From Osedax fenrisi (Eukaryota; Annelida; Polychaeta; Sabellida; Siboglinidae), in the NCBI GenBank assembly GCA_964019155.1, contig OZ025242.1, forward strand, positions 65,853,040 to 65,917,039: 64,000 bases of DNA, given 5' to 3'. Both the position numbers and the translations under genes were made by a program. The stretch's first letter is position 1. The number at the start of each line of letters is the position of its first letter. Of the stretch, positions 45,136-57,063 are shown one piece after another. The notes beneath the pieces were generated by a model. It saw nothing but the letters and a program-made list of their open reading frames with translations. It did no database searches and was not told the origin of the DNA.

Positions 45136-47960
45136 GTTATAGAATAATATGACAATAAAAATGAGACATACAAAACACTAATTTTAAAATAACAAAATTT
45201 CCAGTAATTTTAGGTAACTAAGTTATACTTTTAGCTCATACTTACTATATATGAAGAGATATTTATTATAATTAAGTTTTGTAAGATTCATATACATGTA
45301 TCCAGTGGATTAGAAGTTATGGATGTTCAAAGAATCAAAAGTTAAGTTTAAAAATAAAGTTGTAATATCAGTTTTTTTTAAAAATTATAAATATTTTACT
45401 ATCATTATAATGTACTGTTGTATTTATAAATGCTCGCTTATGACATTTATAGCTAAGATTATGTATGTTTATGTATGTTTTATACCTATATAATTGTAAT
45501 GATAATATATAAATGTACTGATTTTGTATAATATAATTTTTAATATAAATATATTTATTTCAAAAATCATGTAACTCATGTAAATATAATGTAAACATCA
45601 AACAACTTATGAATTTATGTAAATTTTATGTAAATAATATGTTAATATTATATTAATACTATATTAATATTGACAGGATATTATATTATAATTTATATTT
45701 TTTAAATAAATTATAATAAACTTCAAATTTTTAATAAAAAAATATAAAATATATTTATAAAAAGTCTTTATAAAATACTTTTATGCAGTAAAATAATATC
45801 TATTAAATAAAAGAATGTCTTCATTATCTTTATTAGTTTAGTATCCTTAGCATTTTAGCTAGAGCTATAATTAACATGGTAAGCCCGAACCCGCGCTTGC
45901 ACCTTTAATATAATAATTATGATGATAGTATCAAGGACAGAACGTCTGTTAACACATATTTGTGAAACTTTTATTACATGCATGAATGATTTTATCGCAT
46001 TGAATTATGGTCCGGGAATACATATTTGAATGCGAAATGCAAATAAATGAAAAAAATCATTTTAAATTAATGATTTCAATATGATTATAATATAATCTAA
46101 TACGCTTTATAGTATTTAGGATGTGAACATTACTTATTTAGAAAACATATTTCAATAAAAATCGAATTTATAAATAAATTTGTATCTTTAATAAAATATT
46201 TATATAGATATATAATTTGCAAAAATTAATTAATTTTTATTTTACAAATAAATAAATAATTCTGATATCTTTGAAATCATTGAAATATCATTAAATATAC
46301 CACTAAAAAGTATTAATTTCGGTGCAACAAAATGTTCCTATTTCAGAGATAACAAGCAGATATCCTGATTAAACATTATAATGATTACAGTCAACTAAAG
46401 GCAATAATTCATATAGTTTAACTATAGGTTGTGATAGTCGATAACAAAGTATTATATTACTATATTACTAATTGCCTACTATTTACATGATTATACATAA
46501 TATATAGACTCATTTATTATCAAATATAAATACAGGTTTTATACACAATATAAATTTAGGGATTCATACTCTATATTAAACTATATTCATTTACTATATA
46601 TTCTGATATTATTTCGATATAATTAGCACTCTCTATAGTTTAACTATGGCATAGTATTGTTTAAAAATGTTTGCATTTAGTCAAGGTACAGAATACTAAT
46701 TATTATATAATATGTTATTATATATTATTATATTAACAACTTATAATTATATAATAATATTATTTAATTATAATAATAATTATATTATATTGAATAATAT
46801 GGTACCTGGTCAAAAGCTTTGCAATATTTTCAAATGTGCAACGCTTTGAAAAATTGTTTATTCAAATTAATGATTTAATAATCGCGTATGAATATATAGA
46901 TGTCCTAACTACACATATGTCTACACACATGTCTACACACATGTCTATAGATATCATAATCATGAGAATAAGAATCATAAACAACGTCTCATTTTGTAAG
47001 TTTAATTATAATTATTATATAATATTTGTATGGATATACAATTATTCTTATAATATATTATAACACGAATACTATATGTTTATACTATCACTAATCCGAA
47101 TAAAGAATATTGCGGGCATTTAGTGCGTAGCATATTTTAAAATAACAAAGTTTTTGACCAAAATCAAATAATGATTATATAATATTATACAATATAATAC
47201 GATATATTACAATATTAACTTATAAGTTATAAATAATAATGATTTTATAGTAAATGATAAAATTATGATTTATCATTATTTTTAACACAGATTTTTTTTC
47301 TGAAATAAAATTATCGTTTATACCGAATATATTCCATTTATATTATTTTTAATAATTTATTTAATAATATTAATTTAATATATAATATTATTAATATAAT
47401 ATAATTATACTGTTATAGTAACTGTAAATGAGAGGTTACGTCGTGGAGGAAGTCGTCATATTTAATAAAAAAAAGTCCGACACATTTAAAAACACATATA
47501 ATTAGTTGTGTTGCCGAATCATTATTCACATTATCATAACAATTATGTAGCGACATTTTATTGTGGCGTTTTAATTTCAATATAATTATAAATGTGTATT
47601 TAAAAGTGCCGCCTTTTCATATTAAATATACTGATTTTCTCCAGTTACCAATGAGTAGATTTACACTTAGTTACTTATTTATTTATAAAATAAGTTAATA
47701 TTTAGAATATAAATTAATTGTCAATTGAGATTAATATTTAGAATTTTAATTAATTGTAATTGAGACTGTACAGAATATGTTTATATATTTAAAAAATTAT
47801 TTTATATTTACAATTTAAATTATGATTGTGTACGATTATAGAATTATTAAATAATTATAATGTTTTAAATATTATTTACAATTAATGTAAATTTAGGTAA
47901 TGAAGTGTGATTGTTAAATTAGATTAAAAGTAATTTTAAAAATAATCACAAATTGAGTTA
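44291..47960. other. AT-rich intergenic DNA, no gene seen
   Basis: 3.7 kb of very AT-rich DNA, with a (TA)n tract at about 45102-45132 and palindromic TA-rich stretches near 46725-46800. A 75-codon open frame at 46836 includes a CATATGTCTACACACATGTC repeat and has no motif; not called. Confidence 0.55.
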
Positions 47961-48364
47961 AAACGGTTACTGCGCGAGTTGGGAACGGTTTTCAAAATGT
48001 TACCAGCAATTGAGGCGGGCGGCGAACGCGCATAGTGTATACACTGCCATTTTAACTGTATAAATTATACAGTGTATAAATTATACACTGTATAATACAG
48101 TTAACAATATATTATATGTTTTTATTCACTTATCAAAAAAATATATTATATATTTTATTTATATTATATTATATATATATATTTAATATATATAATATAA
48201 TGGTTACTGCACGAGTTGGGAACGGTTTTCAAAATGTTCAGCAAATTGAGGCGGGCGGCGAGCGCGCATAGCGTATACAGTTAATCAGTGAATATTATAC
48301 ACGCACCAATGCCTACCTATATCGATAAAGCTTATATAATAGCAAATATAGCAAATAAAGCAAA

Positions 48365-48366
48365 TA

Positions 48367-48410
<44 letters not shown>

Positions 48411-48480
48411 CACACACATACACATATACACACATACACACACACATATATACACACACATATATATATATATATATGGC
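48365..48480. repeat. (TA)n and (CA)n microsatellite
   Basis: TA tract 48369-48406 followed by ACACACATACACATATAC-type repeat. Confidence 0.95.
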
Positions 48481-48578
48481 ATGTGTAAACCATCATTCTT
48501 ATTATCATTTATTATTGTTTCATGTCATTTTTTGTGTATATAATATACACATATACATATACACACATACATATATAT

Positions 48579-50020
48579 AGAGTTGTTAAAAAACGCGTTT
48601 TTTATTATTGTTTTTTTTAAAACATGTTTTAAATGGTTTTTTTCGTTTTATTCGTTTTTTATCCGTTTTTTTCTGTTACAAAATATAAAATTATTTAAAT
48701 AAAGTAGATATGTTGTTAAATAATGTTAAATAATAAAATAATAATAAAGTAAGTACATATTATATGAATAATCAGTAATAATTCAAATAATATATTATCT
48801 GTATTATTAGCATTATTAAATCATATTGTCAAACTATACATTAGTATGACAATTATAATAATTATAATATTTATTTTGTTACAATATAACACTGAGTATT
48901 TCTGTATTATTTAATGTTATAGACATGGAGATTATATCACAATCTATAGATATATGTACATTATATTATAAAAGCTGTATGAACTTTCATATTTATATTA
49001 TAATAAATTATTATAAATAATAAAGTAAAATTAGATTTCTTTTATGTTCTGATATAATAAATTATATAATAATATATATTATGAACTTTCATATTTCTTT
49101 TATATATTAATATATTATTATTAAAAAAATATGAAAATTCATACTATTTTTTTATATAATATTAAACAAAATACAGTAGAAGCTCGGTAACTCAACATGC
49201 CGATAACTCAACATTGCCGATAACTCAACATCCAAAAAATATTTGGTTGGATTCGTATCTTTTAAATGTTAACAAAAACCCTATTACTCAACAAATATAA
49301 CTCAACATACATATAACTCAATATCGTTTTTATAATCCTAGCCTATACATTACATGTAAATATACATCCGATAACTCAACATTTATGAAAAATCAAAATA
49401 TCACAAACATATGTTGTTGGATTCGTATATTTTACATGTAATAAAACTACATTGCTCAACAAATATAATTCAACATACATTATTCAACATAGTTTTATTT
49501 AATAATATATGGATATAAATATATAAACGTAAAAATACAATTACAATTATTATATTATCATACGAGTACTATTTTGAATGCATTTATGTGAACAAAACAT
49601 TAATTAAGTCATTACTTTATACATCCGATAACTCAACATACTCACTAACTCAACATGAAAACTCCGTCCCGTCAATGTTAAGTTATCGAGCTTTGACTGT
49701 ATATATTATTATACAATTTATTATATCAAAACATAAAATAAATCTAAGTTAACTTTTAATAATAATATTATATTTGTATACACATTTTATACATTTATTA
49801 AATAATCATTCATTTTTCAATTATTATATCAAAAAAAAGAGCAGATAAATTATTATTTGTCAAATTGAATTTAAATTTAAATTTAAATATTAACAATTAA
49901 ATAAATATATGTATAAATGTATGTCTCTTGTTTTTTTCGTTTTTTATTCTATGTTTAAAACGGTTTAAAACGCGTTTAAATTGTCTGTTTAAAACGTGTT
50001 TTTTATTAACTCACAACCCT
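48579..50020. mobile_element. hAT-like non-autonomous element inside the inverted repeat
   Basis: Ends AGAGTTGTTAAAAAACGCGT and (inverse) AGGGTTGTGAGTTAATAAAA with repeated AAAACGCGTTT motifs, similar to the AGGGTTGTT ends of the hAT-like copy at 27448. Target duplication cannot be read because the flanks are TA/CA repeats. Confidence 0.55.
49174..49699. mobile_element. pogo/Tigger-like MITE with TA duplication
   Basis: Left end CAGTAGAAGCTCGGTAACTC, right end (inverse) CAGTCAAAGCTCGATAACTT, flanked by TA at 49172-49173 and 49700-49701. The interior repeats GATAACTCAACAT many times. No transposase. Confidence 0.85.
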
Positions 50021-50024
50021 ACAT

Positions 50025-50145
50025 ATATACACATACACACACACATATACAGTGTGTATTACACACACATATATATATATATATATATAAATATATATGT
50101 GTGTGTATTTTTGTGAGTATGTGTGTATATATGTGTGTGTATGTG

Positions 50146-50215
<70 letters not shown>
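50025..50215. repeat. (CA)n, (TG)n and (TA)n microsatellites
   Basis: Mirror-image of the microsatellites on the left side of the inverted repeat. Confidence 0.95.
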
Positions 50216-50217
<2 letters not shown>

Positions 50218-50639
50218 CCTATAAGCATTATCGATATAGATAGGCATTGATGCGTGAATAATATTCACTGAATATAAACCATCGATGTAAATAAAACTTT
50301 TATTTACATCGATGATATAAACATATAATCTATTTTTAACTGTATACGCTGTGCGCGCTCGCCGCCCGCCTCAATTTGCTGATCATTTTGAAAACCGTTC
50401 CCAACTCGTGCATCCTAATATAATTATTATATTATAATAATATTATATTAAATTATATAATTTTAAATTATTAATTTATATATAGTATATTATATATACT
50501 ATATATATATAATATATAGCGCTATGCGCGCTCGCCGCCGCCTCAATTGATGATAACATTTTGAAAACCGTTCCCAACCCGTGCAATGCACGCCGTGCAT
50601 CCCCCAGTTAAAACTAGTGATACAATGCACTCACATTTA

Positions 50640-50880
50640 GAGTTTAATTAATGTACAAACAGGGCTCGGATTTAGCTCAAAACTAGTAGTTTAATTAAAT
50701 CAAAATTAGTGTTAAATACGAGCTCAAACTTTGAGCCAAAGGAGTGGCAAGTTTGAACAAAATTAGTGTTAAAAATAGGCTCTAATTGAAATAAAAACTA
50801 GTGGTCAAAATAAGCTCACAATTAGTATTAAAAATTAAATAATAAGAGGGGGGTAAATTAAATATTTATTTATTTGAAAT
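50640..50880 (-). repeat. Degenerate inverted copies of the U2-array spacer satellite
   Basis: AACTAGTGGTCAAAATAAGC and AAAATTAGTGTTAAAAATAG are reverse complements of spacer phrases at 52330-53130 (GCTTATTTTGACCA..., CTAATTTTAACATTAATTTT). AGAGGGGGGTAAATTAAAT inverts ATTTACTCCCCCCTT. The copies point toward the opposite strand from the array. Confidence 0.6.
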
Positions 50881-51457
50881 AAATCATTATTAAACATTAG
50901 TTTATTTGTCCTAGAAGGGAGTGAGTCTAATAATATTAGACTCTAAATTAGAGTCACTCTAATATTAATAATTGCAATTAAGATTAATTGAAATTAAGAT
51001 TATACATATACAAGCATTGGTATATCTTATAATCTATATGGTATATTATATATACTATATACTATTCCCCATTTTAATTGCACTATATTATATATATTAT
51101 ATACATTGTATAATACAACCCTTATATATTTATATTTTAAGCAAATTATTTGACAGTTTGTTATTAAATGTTATTTAAATTTTAATGTCTATGGATAATA
51201 TCAAAGATTGTGAATATATTTTTATAAATTATTTATTTAAATAATATATTTAACGTTAAACTATTTAATTACATAGTAAATAAATAATAAACTTAAACTA
51301 TTTTTATATTAAATTATTTATATTAATACCTTATAACAAATTTGATTATATTTATATACATTTTTGAGTATAAATTTAAAAAAAAAAAATTTTAATTTTT
51401 TTTTTTGGATTTAAATTAGAAATATTTGGTAACAGGAGCAAGACCAGAACAAAGGTC
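50881..51457. other. AT-rich upstream flank of the U2 gene
   Basis: No gene recognised. The 60 bases before the U2 start are less AT-rich (AACAGGAGCAAGACCAGAAC) and would be where a snRNA proximal promoter lies, but I cannot assign a PSE. Confidence 0.4.
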
Positions 51458-51498
51458 ATCGCTTCTCGGCCTTTTGGCTAAGATCAAAGTGTAGTATC
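51458..51498 (+). ncRNA. U2 snRNA gene, 5' part (about nt 1-40)
   Basis: ATCGCTTCTCGGCCTTTTGG and then CTAAGATCAAAGTGTAGTAT-C match the 5' end of metazoan U2: stem-loop I (CUUCUCGGCC...GGCUAAG) and the branch-point recognition sequence GUAGUA. One extra A (AUCAAAGUG instead of AUCAAGUG) precedes it. The match stops at GTAGTATC, where a truncated retrotransposon copy begins; the U2 remainder resumes with ATCTGTTC at 52002. This is the only U2 5' part in the window, so this gene is split by an insertion and not functional. Confidence 0.92.
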
Positions 51499-51743
51499 CT
51501 TTCGATGAAGAGAGTAATCTGAGGAATGCTGCGGATTTTAAGATCCGAAAGTATATCTCGATCGGTAAAGTCATCCCATTAGTCGTCGGCACTAATGGTA
51601 CATGGCTACCAGAAAATGATGAGATAAGTAGGATTCTTAATATCCCATCAAAAATGTGGGCTAAAGCTAAACGCAATATGCGAATTGCAGCTATTGAAGG
51701 TTCAGCTTTAGTCACAAAAGCATTCTTCAGTGATCCGGGATAA
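51497..51743 (+). pseudogene. Utopia-like retrotransposon copy A, 5'-truncated
   Basis: Coding sequence for roughly residues 1240-1320 of the full copy C (PFDEESNLRNAADFKIRKYI to AFFSDPG and TAA at 51741-51743). It joins U2 directly with a shared TC at the junction, as typical of 5'-truncated target-primed insertions. It shares the IEGSAL variant and 3' UTR differences with copy D, showing that A and D are paralogous. Non-autonomous. Confidence 0.9.
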
Positions 51744-52001
51744 GATTATATCTTTTAATTGTTTTTTAATTGTTTTTTCGTTTTTTTATCATTGTTTTAT
51801 ACATATTTTTACATATTTTTACATATTTTTACATATCTTATATATTTTACGTTATTTTTCTTATTCACATAAATACATAAATTCTACATAAACTTATCTC
51901 TTTGTTTTTATATTTAAATTAATTTTTAGATTGCCACTATAGGTAACATAATGATGATTATGGTTAATTGATAATTTACTCGATAAATCACCCTATCTGA
52001 A
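51744..52001 (+). other. Utopia-like 3' UTR, copy A
   Basis: About 258 bases from stop to the U2 junction, with repeated TACATATTTT units and GATTGCCACTATAGGTAACA. The same 3' UTR follows copies B, C and D and would contain the RNA recognised by the element's RT. Confidence 0.8.
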
Positions 52002-52155
52002 ATCTGTTCTTAAGAGCTTAATTTCTCTTATGTCTTGCATAGCTTGACTTCGAAATTAAACTGATTTTTGACACCGGGGAAAGATACTGGAGCTTGCTCC
52101 AACTTTCCCACGCGTTGACCTGGTATTGCAGTACCTCCAGGACCGGCGCACTCCC
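52002..52155 (+). ncRNA. U2 snRNA 3' part (copy 1 of 4)
   Basis: Starts ATCTGTTCTTAAGAGC. Stem IIa arms AAGAG/CTCTT around CTTAATTT; Sm-like site ATTTTTGA; stem III GGGAAAG...GGAGCTTGCTCC...CTTTCCC; stem IV CCTGGTATTGCAGTACCTCC with the U2B''-type loop. Human U2 has the same order with different stem bases, so pairs have co-varied. It lacks a contiguous 5' part. Confidence 0.9.
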
Positions 52156-53292
52156 TTCGGGGACAAATAAACTAATATTTAATATCAATTTCCTATTAAT
52201 TAATATTTCATTTACTGTCCCCCCCTAGTTAACTTATATTTATTATTAATTGAGTTTATTTTGACCACTATGTATTAGCAACATTATTTTAAATTGACAT
52301 CCACAGTAATATCTCATTTACTCCCCCCTTAGTTAACTTTTATTTATTATTAATGATGAGTTTATTTTGACCACTATATATGATTTAAATTCAAGCCTAA
52401 TTTAAACATTAATTTTGATCAAATTTACCACTCATTAGGGCTAATTTTTTGACTAATTTTGATATAAATTAACCAATAGATTTAATCTCAAATTAAGCCT
52501 TTTAATGTGTAAACATTAATTTCTTAAATAAATTAAGCTTATACTGACCACTAGTTTTTATCTAAATTCAAGCCTAATTTTAACATGAATTTTGATGAAA
52601 TTTACCACTCATTTAGGCTAATTTTGTCGACTAATTTTTATATAATTTTACCAATAGATTTAAGCTCAAATTAAGCCTTTTAATGTGTAAACATTAATTT
52701 CTTACATATATTAAGCTTATTTTGACCAGTAGTTTTTATTCAAACCTAATTTTAACATTAATTTTGATGAAATTTACCACTCATTTAGGCTAATTTTGTC
52801 GAATAATTTTGATATAATTTTACCAATAGATTTAATCTCAAATTAAGCCTTTTAATGTGTAAACATTAATTTCTTAAATAAATTAAGCTTATACTGACCA
52901 CTAGTTTTGATTAAAATTCAAGCCTAATTTTAACATTAATTTTGATGAAATTTACCACTCATTTAGGCTAATTTTGTCGAATAATTTTGATATAATTTTA
53001 CCAATAGATTTAATCTCAAATTAAGCCTTTTAATGTGTAAACATTAATTTCTTAAATAAATTAAGCTTACATTGACCACTAGTTTTGATTAAAATTCAAG
53101 CCTAATTTTAACATTAATTTTGATGAATTTTGTTATCCTTAGTTTGACCATCTTAAATACTATATTAACTCCTATATCACATATTCAATATCTATAGACA
53201 ATATATATTCATGTGTTGTATATTTATATACTTATTCATACACCATGCATTGCCCATATACAATATCCATAATATACATTTACTCCCCCCTG
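52156..53292 (+). repeat. U2-array spacer with about 178-bp satellite
   Basis: Follows the U2 3' end (CCCTTCGGGGACAAATAAAC). From about 52330 it consists of four to five tandem units containing TTTTAATGTGTAAACATTAA, CTGACCACTAGTTTTGATTA and ATTTACCACTCATTTAGGCT. The end (about 53150-53283) is shared with the sequence before copies C and B'. No genes. Confidence 0.88.
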
Positions 53293-55082
53293 ATTTTTTA
53301 AAATCCCTTTTTACTTCCCTCCCCATACCACATAGCTTACAGACGACTTTACTGGACATATACAGCGGCACTAAATGTTCGCTTGTAGGTGGTCAACACA
53401 AGATCGATGTAAGTCCCACGGCCGGGGTTAGACAGGGTGATGGACTTAGTCCCATCATCTTTAATCTAGCCACCGAGCCGCTAATTAGATTGATAAAGTC
53501 CATAAATGACGGATTCAATCTAAATGGGCAAATGATCAAAACGACCACCTATGCCGACGACACTGCAATTATCACAGATAATTCGGCTAGCCTACAGGTC
53601 TGCCTAGATAAACTTCAGGCAGTTTCATCTTCTTTAGGGCTCCAATTCAATCCCACCAAATGCAAATCAATCTCAATAGTTAATAACCAAGTTTTTCATA
53701 CCCCATTCTCTATCAATAATACACCCATCCCATCCCTAAAGAAAGATGAATTTGAAGTTTATTTAGGAATTCCTATAGGTCATAAATACTTGTTTGGTCT
53801 TTCAAGCGACATACCCAACCAACTAACGTCGGTAGCTGAATCACTACTAGCTCCTTGGCAAAAGTTAGAGGTTCTAAGAACCCACCTTTTGCCATCGATG
53901 TCTTTTCAGCTATCGTCTGGTAGGGTCAAGAAAGACCAACTAGCCGACTTAGATAATCTGGTCGCTAAATTCCTAAAATACATATGCAAATTGCCGGAAC
54001 GTGCATCGAACACGTTCCTTTATGCATCACGCAATGTAGGGGGTTTAGCGATCCAGAAATGCAGTGAAGAAGCGGACATTTGGACAAGTGCCAAAGGTAT
54101 ACAGCTGTTAGATTCTGACGATCTAACGATTAGGCACCTGGCAAGAATTGAATTGGATAACACCATTTCTACCGGGCTTAAAGGTAGAAATGCCTGCCAT
54201 TTAAAATTCTTGTCGGGTAGCAACGATGATGGACTTTTTGCTTTTCGTCACAACTCTACCTTATCCAATCTATGGACCAGAGTGCGAAAAGCAGTAACTA
54301 GGTTGCATTGCAAGATCGATGCCGATGAACAAAACTATTTATTAATCATCGATGATGTCTCTTGCTTTGCATCCAAAATTACAAAGTCCATCAGATTAGC
54401 CCTCAGAGAGAGATGGTCAGCCAAGCTAAAGAACCTCTCTGTTCAGGGCCGCGTTGCTAGAGCCTTCTCGTTGGATGTTAGATCTAACGATATACCTTAC
54501 CTCATCTCTCAACGTACACGACTATCATTTGATGCCTGGAGTTACTGGCATAAATCTAAATTATGCTGCCTGCCAGTAAAATTCATTCCAGGAACAACAT
54601 CAAATGATGATCAATGTCGACGATGCGGCGATACATTAGAAACAACATCTCACGTTGTTTCGAATTGCCGCATCATGTACAGAGAGATGACTACTAGACA
54701 TGACAGCGTAGAACTGATACTGACTTCCCTTTTAGATAATTTTAATATAGCTTATTCATATAAATATAATATAAATAATCTTATCCCGGACATCCTTATA
54801 ACTTCCCCAACTCGATTAGTTATCGACATTACATGTCCTTTCGATGAAGAGAGTAATCTGAGGAATGCTGCGGATTTTAAGATCCGAAAGTATATCTCGA
54901 TCGGTAAAGTCATCCCATTAGTCGTCGGCACTAATGGTACATGGCTACCAGAAAATGATGAGATAAGTAGGATTCTTAATATCCCATCAAAAATGTGGGC
55001 TAAAGCTAAACGCAATATGCGAATTGCAGCTATTGAATGTTCAGCTTTAGTCACAAAAGCATTCTTCAGTGATCCGGGATAA
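53293..55082 (+). pseudogene. Utopia-like retrotransposon copy B, 5'-truncated
   Basis: Encodes about residues 727-1320 of copy C without stops: the RT palm from LKSLFTSLPIPHSLQTTLL, GVRQGDGLSP, the catalytic YADD, the CRRC-H-C knuckle and PD...D...K endonuclease. Only six amino-acid differences from C in about 594 residues. The apparent start at 53211 lies in spacer and is fortuitous. The 5' junction is CTCCCCCCTGATTTT then TTAAAATCCC, joined to spacer, not U2. Zinc fingers and the N-terminal part of RT are missing, so it cannot be autonomous. Confidence 0.92.
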
Positions 55083-55342
55083 GATTATATCTTTTAATTG
55101 TTTTTTAATTGTTTTTTCGTTTTTTTTTATTATTGTTTTATACATATTTTTACATATTTTTACATATTTTTACATATCTTATATATTTTACGTTATTTTT
55201 CTTATTCACATAAATACATAAATTTTACATAAACTTATCTCTTTGTTTTTATATTTAAATTAATTTTTAGATTGCCACTATAGGTAACATAATGATGATT
55301 ATGGTTAATTGATAATTTACTCGATAAATCACCCTATCTGAA
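55083..55342 (+). other. Utopia-like 3' UTR, copy B
   Basis: As in copy A, but sharing with C the variant AATTTTACATAAAC in place of AATTCTACATAAAC. Confidence 0.8.
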
Positions 55343-55496
55343 ATCTGTTCTTAAGAGCTTAATTTCTCTTATGTCTTGCATAGCTTGACTTCGAAATTAA
55401 ACTGATTTTTGACACCGGGGAAAGATACTGGAGCTTGCTCCAACTTTCCCACGCGTTGACCTGGTATTGCAGTACCTCCAGGACCGGCGCACTCCC
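55343..55496 (+). ncRNA. U2 snRNA 3' part (copy 2 of 4)
   Basis: Appears identical over 154 nt to the segment at 52002, with stem IIa, Sm-like site, stem III and stem IV retained. No U2 5' part precedes the attached retrotransposon. Confidence 0.9.
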
Positions 55497-56793
55497 TTCG
55501 GGGACAAATAAACTAATATTTAATATCAATTTCCTATTAATTAATATTTCATTTACTGTCCCCCCCTAGTTAACTTATATTTATTATTAATTGAGTTTAT
55601 TTTGACCACTATGTATTAGCAACATTATTTTAAATTGACATCCACAGTAATATCTCATTTACTCCCCCCTTAGTTAACTTTTATTTATTATTAATGATGA
55701 GTTTATTTTGACCACTATATATGATTTAAATTCAAGCTTAATTTAAACATTAATTTTGATCAAATTTACCACTCATTAGGGCTAATTTTTTGACTAATTT
55801 TGATATAAATTAACCAATAGATTTAATCTCAAATTAAACCTTTTAATGTGTAAACATTAATTTCTTAAATAAATTAAGCTTATACTGACCACTAGTTTTT
55901 ATCTAAATTCAAGCCTAATTTTAACATGAATTTTGATGAAATTTACCACTCATTTAGGCTAATTTTGTCGACTAATTTTTATATAATTTTACCAATAGAT
56001 TTAAGCTCAAATTAAGCCTTTTAATGTGTAAACATTAATTTCTTACATATATTAAGCTTATTTTGACCAGTAGTTTTTATTCAAACCTAATTTTAACATT
56101 AATTTTGATGAAATTTACCACTCATTTAGGCTAATTTTGTCGAATAATTTTGATATAATTTTACCAATAGATTTAATCTCAAATTAAGCCTTTTAATGTG
56201 TAAACATTAATTTCTTAAATAAATTAAGCTTATACTGACCACTAGTTTTGATTAAAATTCAAGCCTAATTTTAACATTAATTTTGATGAAATTTACCACT
56301 CATTTAGGCTAATTTTGTCGAATAATTTTGATATAATTTTATCAATAGATTTAATCTCAAATTAAGCCTTTTAATGTGTAAACATTAATTTCTTAAATAA
56401 ATTAAGCTTATACTGACCACTAGTTTTGATTAAAATTCAAGCCTAATTTTAACATTAATTTTGATGAAATTTACCACTCATTTAGGCTAATTTTGTCGAA
56501 TAATTTTGATATAATTTTACCAATAGATTTAATCTCAAATTAAGCCTTTTAATGTGTAAACATTAATTTCTTAAATAAATTAAGCTTACATTGACCACTA
56601 GTTTTGATTAAAATTCAAGCCTAATTTTAACATTAATTTTGATGAATTTTGTTATCCTTAGTTTGACCATCTTAAATACTATATTAACTCCTATATCACA
56701 TATTTAATATCTATAGACAATATATATTCATGTGTTGTATATTTATATACTTATTCATACACCATGCATTGCCCATATACAATATCCATAATA
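55497..56793 (+). repeat. U2-array spacer with about 178-bp satellite (longest)
   Basis: Same organisation as 52156-53292 with one more satellite unit. Variants AAGCTTAATTT and AAATTAAACC distinguish it from the spacers after copies A and D. Confidence 0.88.
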
Positions 56794-57063
56794 TATATGT
56801 CTATATATTTATATATTCATATATACACCACCTATAGTATTAACACTAATAATCATAACTTACCTTTATATATATAATATATTAATTTATATTTATATAT
56901 ACCATCAATAGTTTGTATAATATTATTATATATATCTGTATATTCATATACATATATATACATCATTACCTCATATTCAATTTAATTTATTTCATTATCA
57001 CCAGTATTAATTAATACTTACTCCTATCAGTATTAATTAACACATTATATATTTTAAATTTTT
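56794..57063 (+). other. Probable 5' UTR of copy C, or extended spacer
   Basis: 270 AT-rich bases not found before the other copies, between shared spacer (ending CCATAATATA) and the ORF start. They contain repeated CAGTATTAATTAA. No U2 sequence. The exact element 5' end cannot be placed. Confidence 0.45.

Larger units (their letters stand above)
48207..50412. mobile_element. Inner inverted-repeat element
   Basis: Arms of about 140 bp: TGCACGAGTTGGGAACGGTT...GCGAGCGCGCATAGCGTATA then ATTATACACGCACCAATGCC and TATCGATAAAGCTTATA on the left, mirrored at 50221-50412. The right arm carries an extra hairpin (50281-50315, CATCGATGTAAATAAAACTT and its inverse). Confidence 0.78.
47971..50584. mobile_element. 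Outer inverted-repeat structure (2.6 kb) with G+C-rich ends
   Basis: The left arm TGCGCGAGTTGGGAACGGTT...AATTGAGGCGGGCGGCGA (47971-48047) is mirrored at 50521-50584 (TCGCCGCCGCCTCAATTG...AACCGTTCCCAACCCGTGCA). A second copy of the same arm pair lies inside at 48207 and 50412. No transposase ORF; the interior is microsatellites and two nested elements. Confidence 0.75.

Noticed and set aside
46836..47063. 75-codon frame with HMSTHMSTHMS
   Set aside because: Short internal repeat, AT-biased codons, no motif.
51416..51715. Minus-strand 99-codon frame, repeated at 54752, 60696 and 62037
   Set aside because: Antisense of the retrotransposon endonuclease region; its recurrence only reflects the repeated element.
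53211..53292. Start codon and first 27 codons of the 623-codon frame
   Set aside because: Spacer DNA fused in frame to truncated copy B; not the element's own start.
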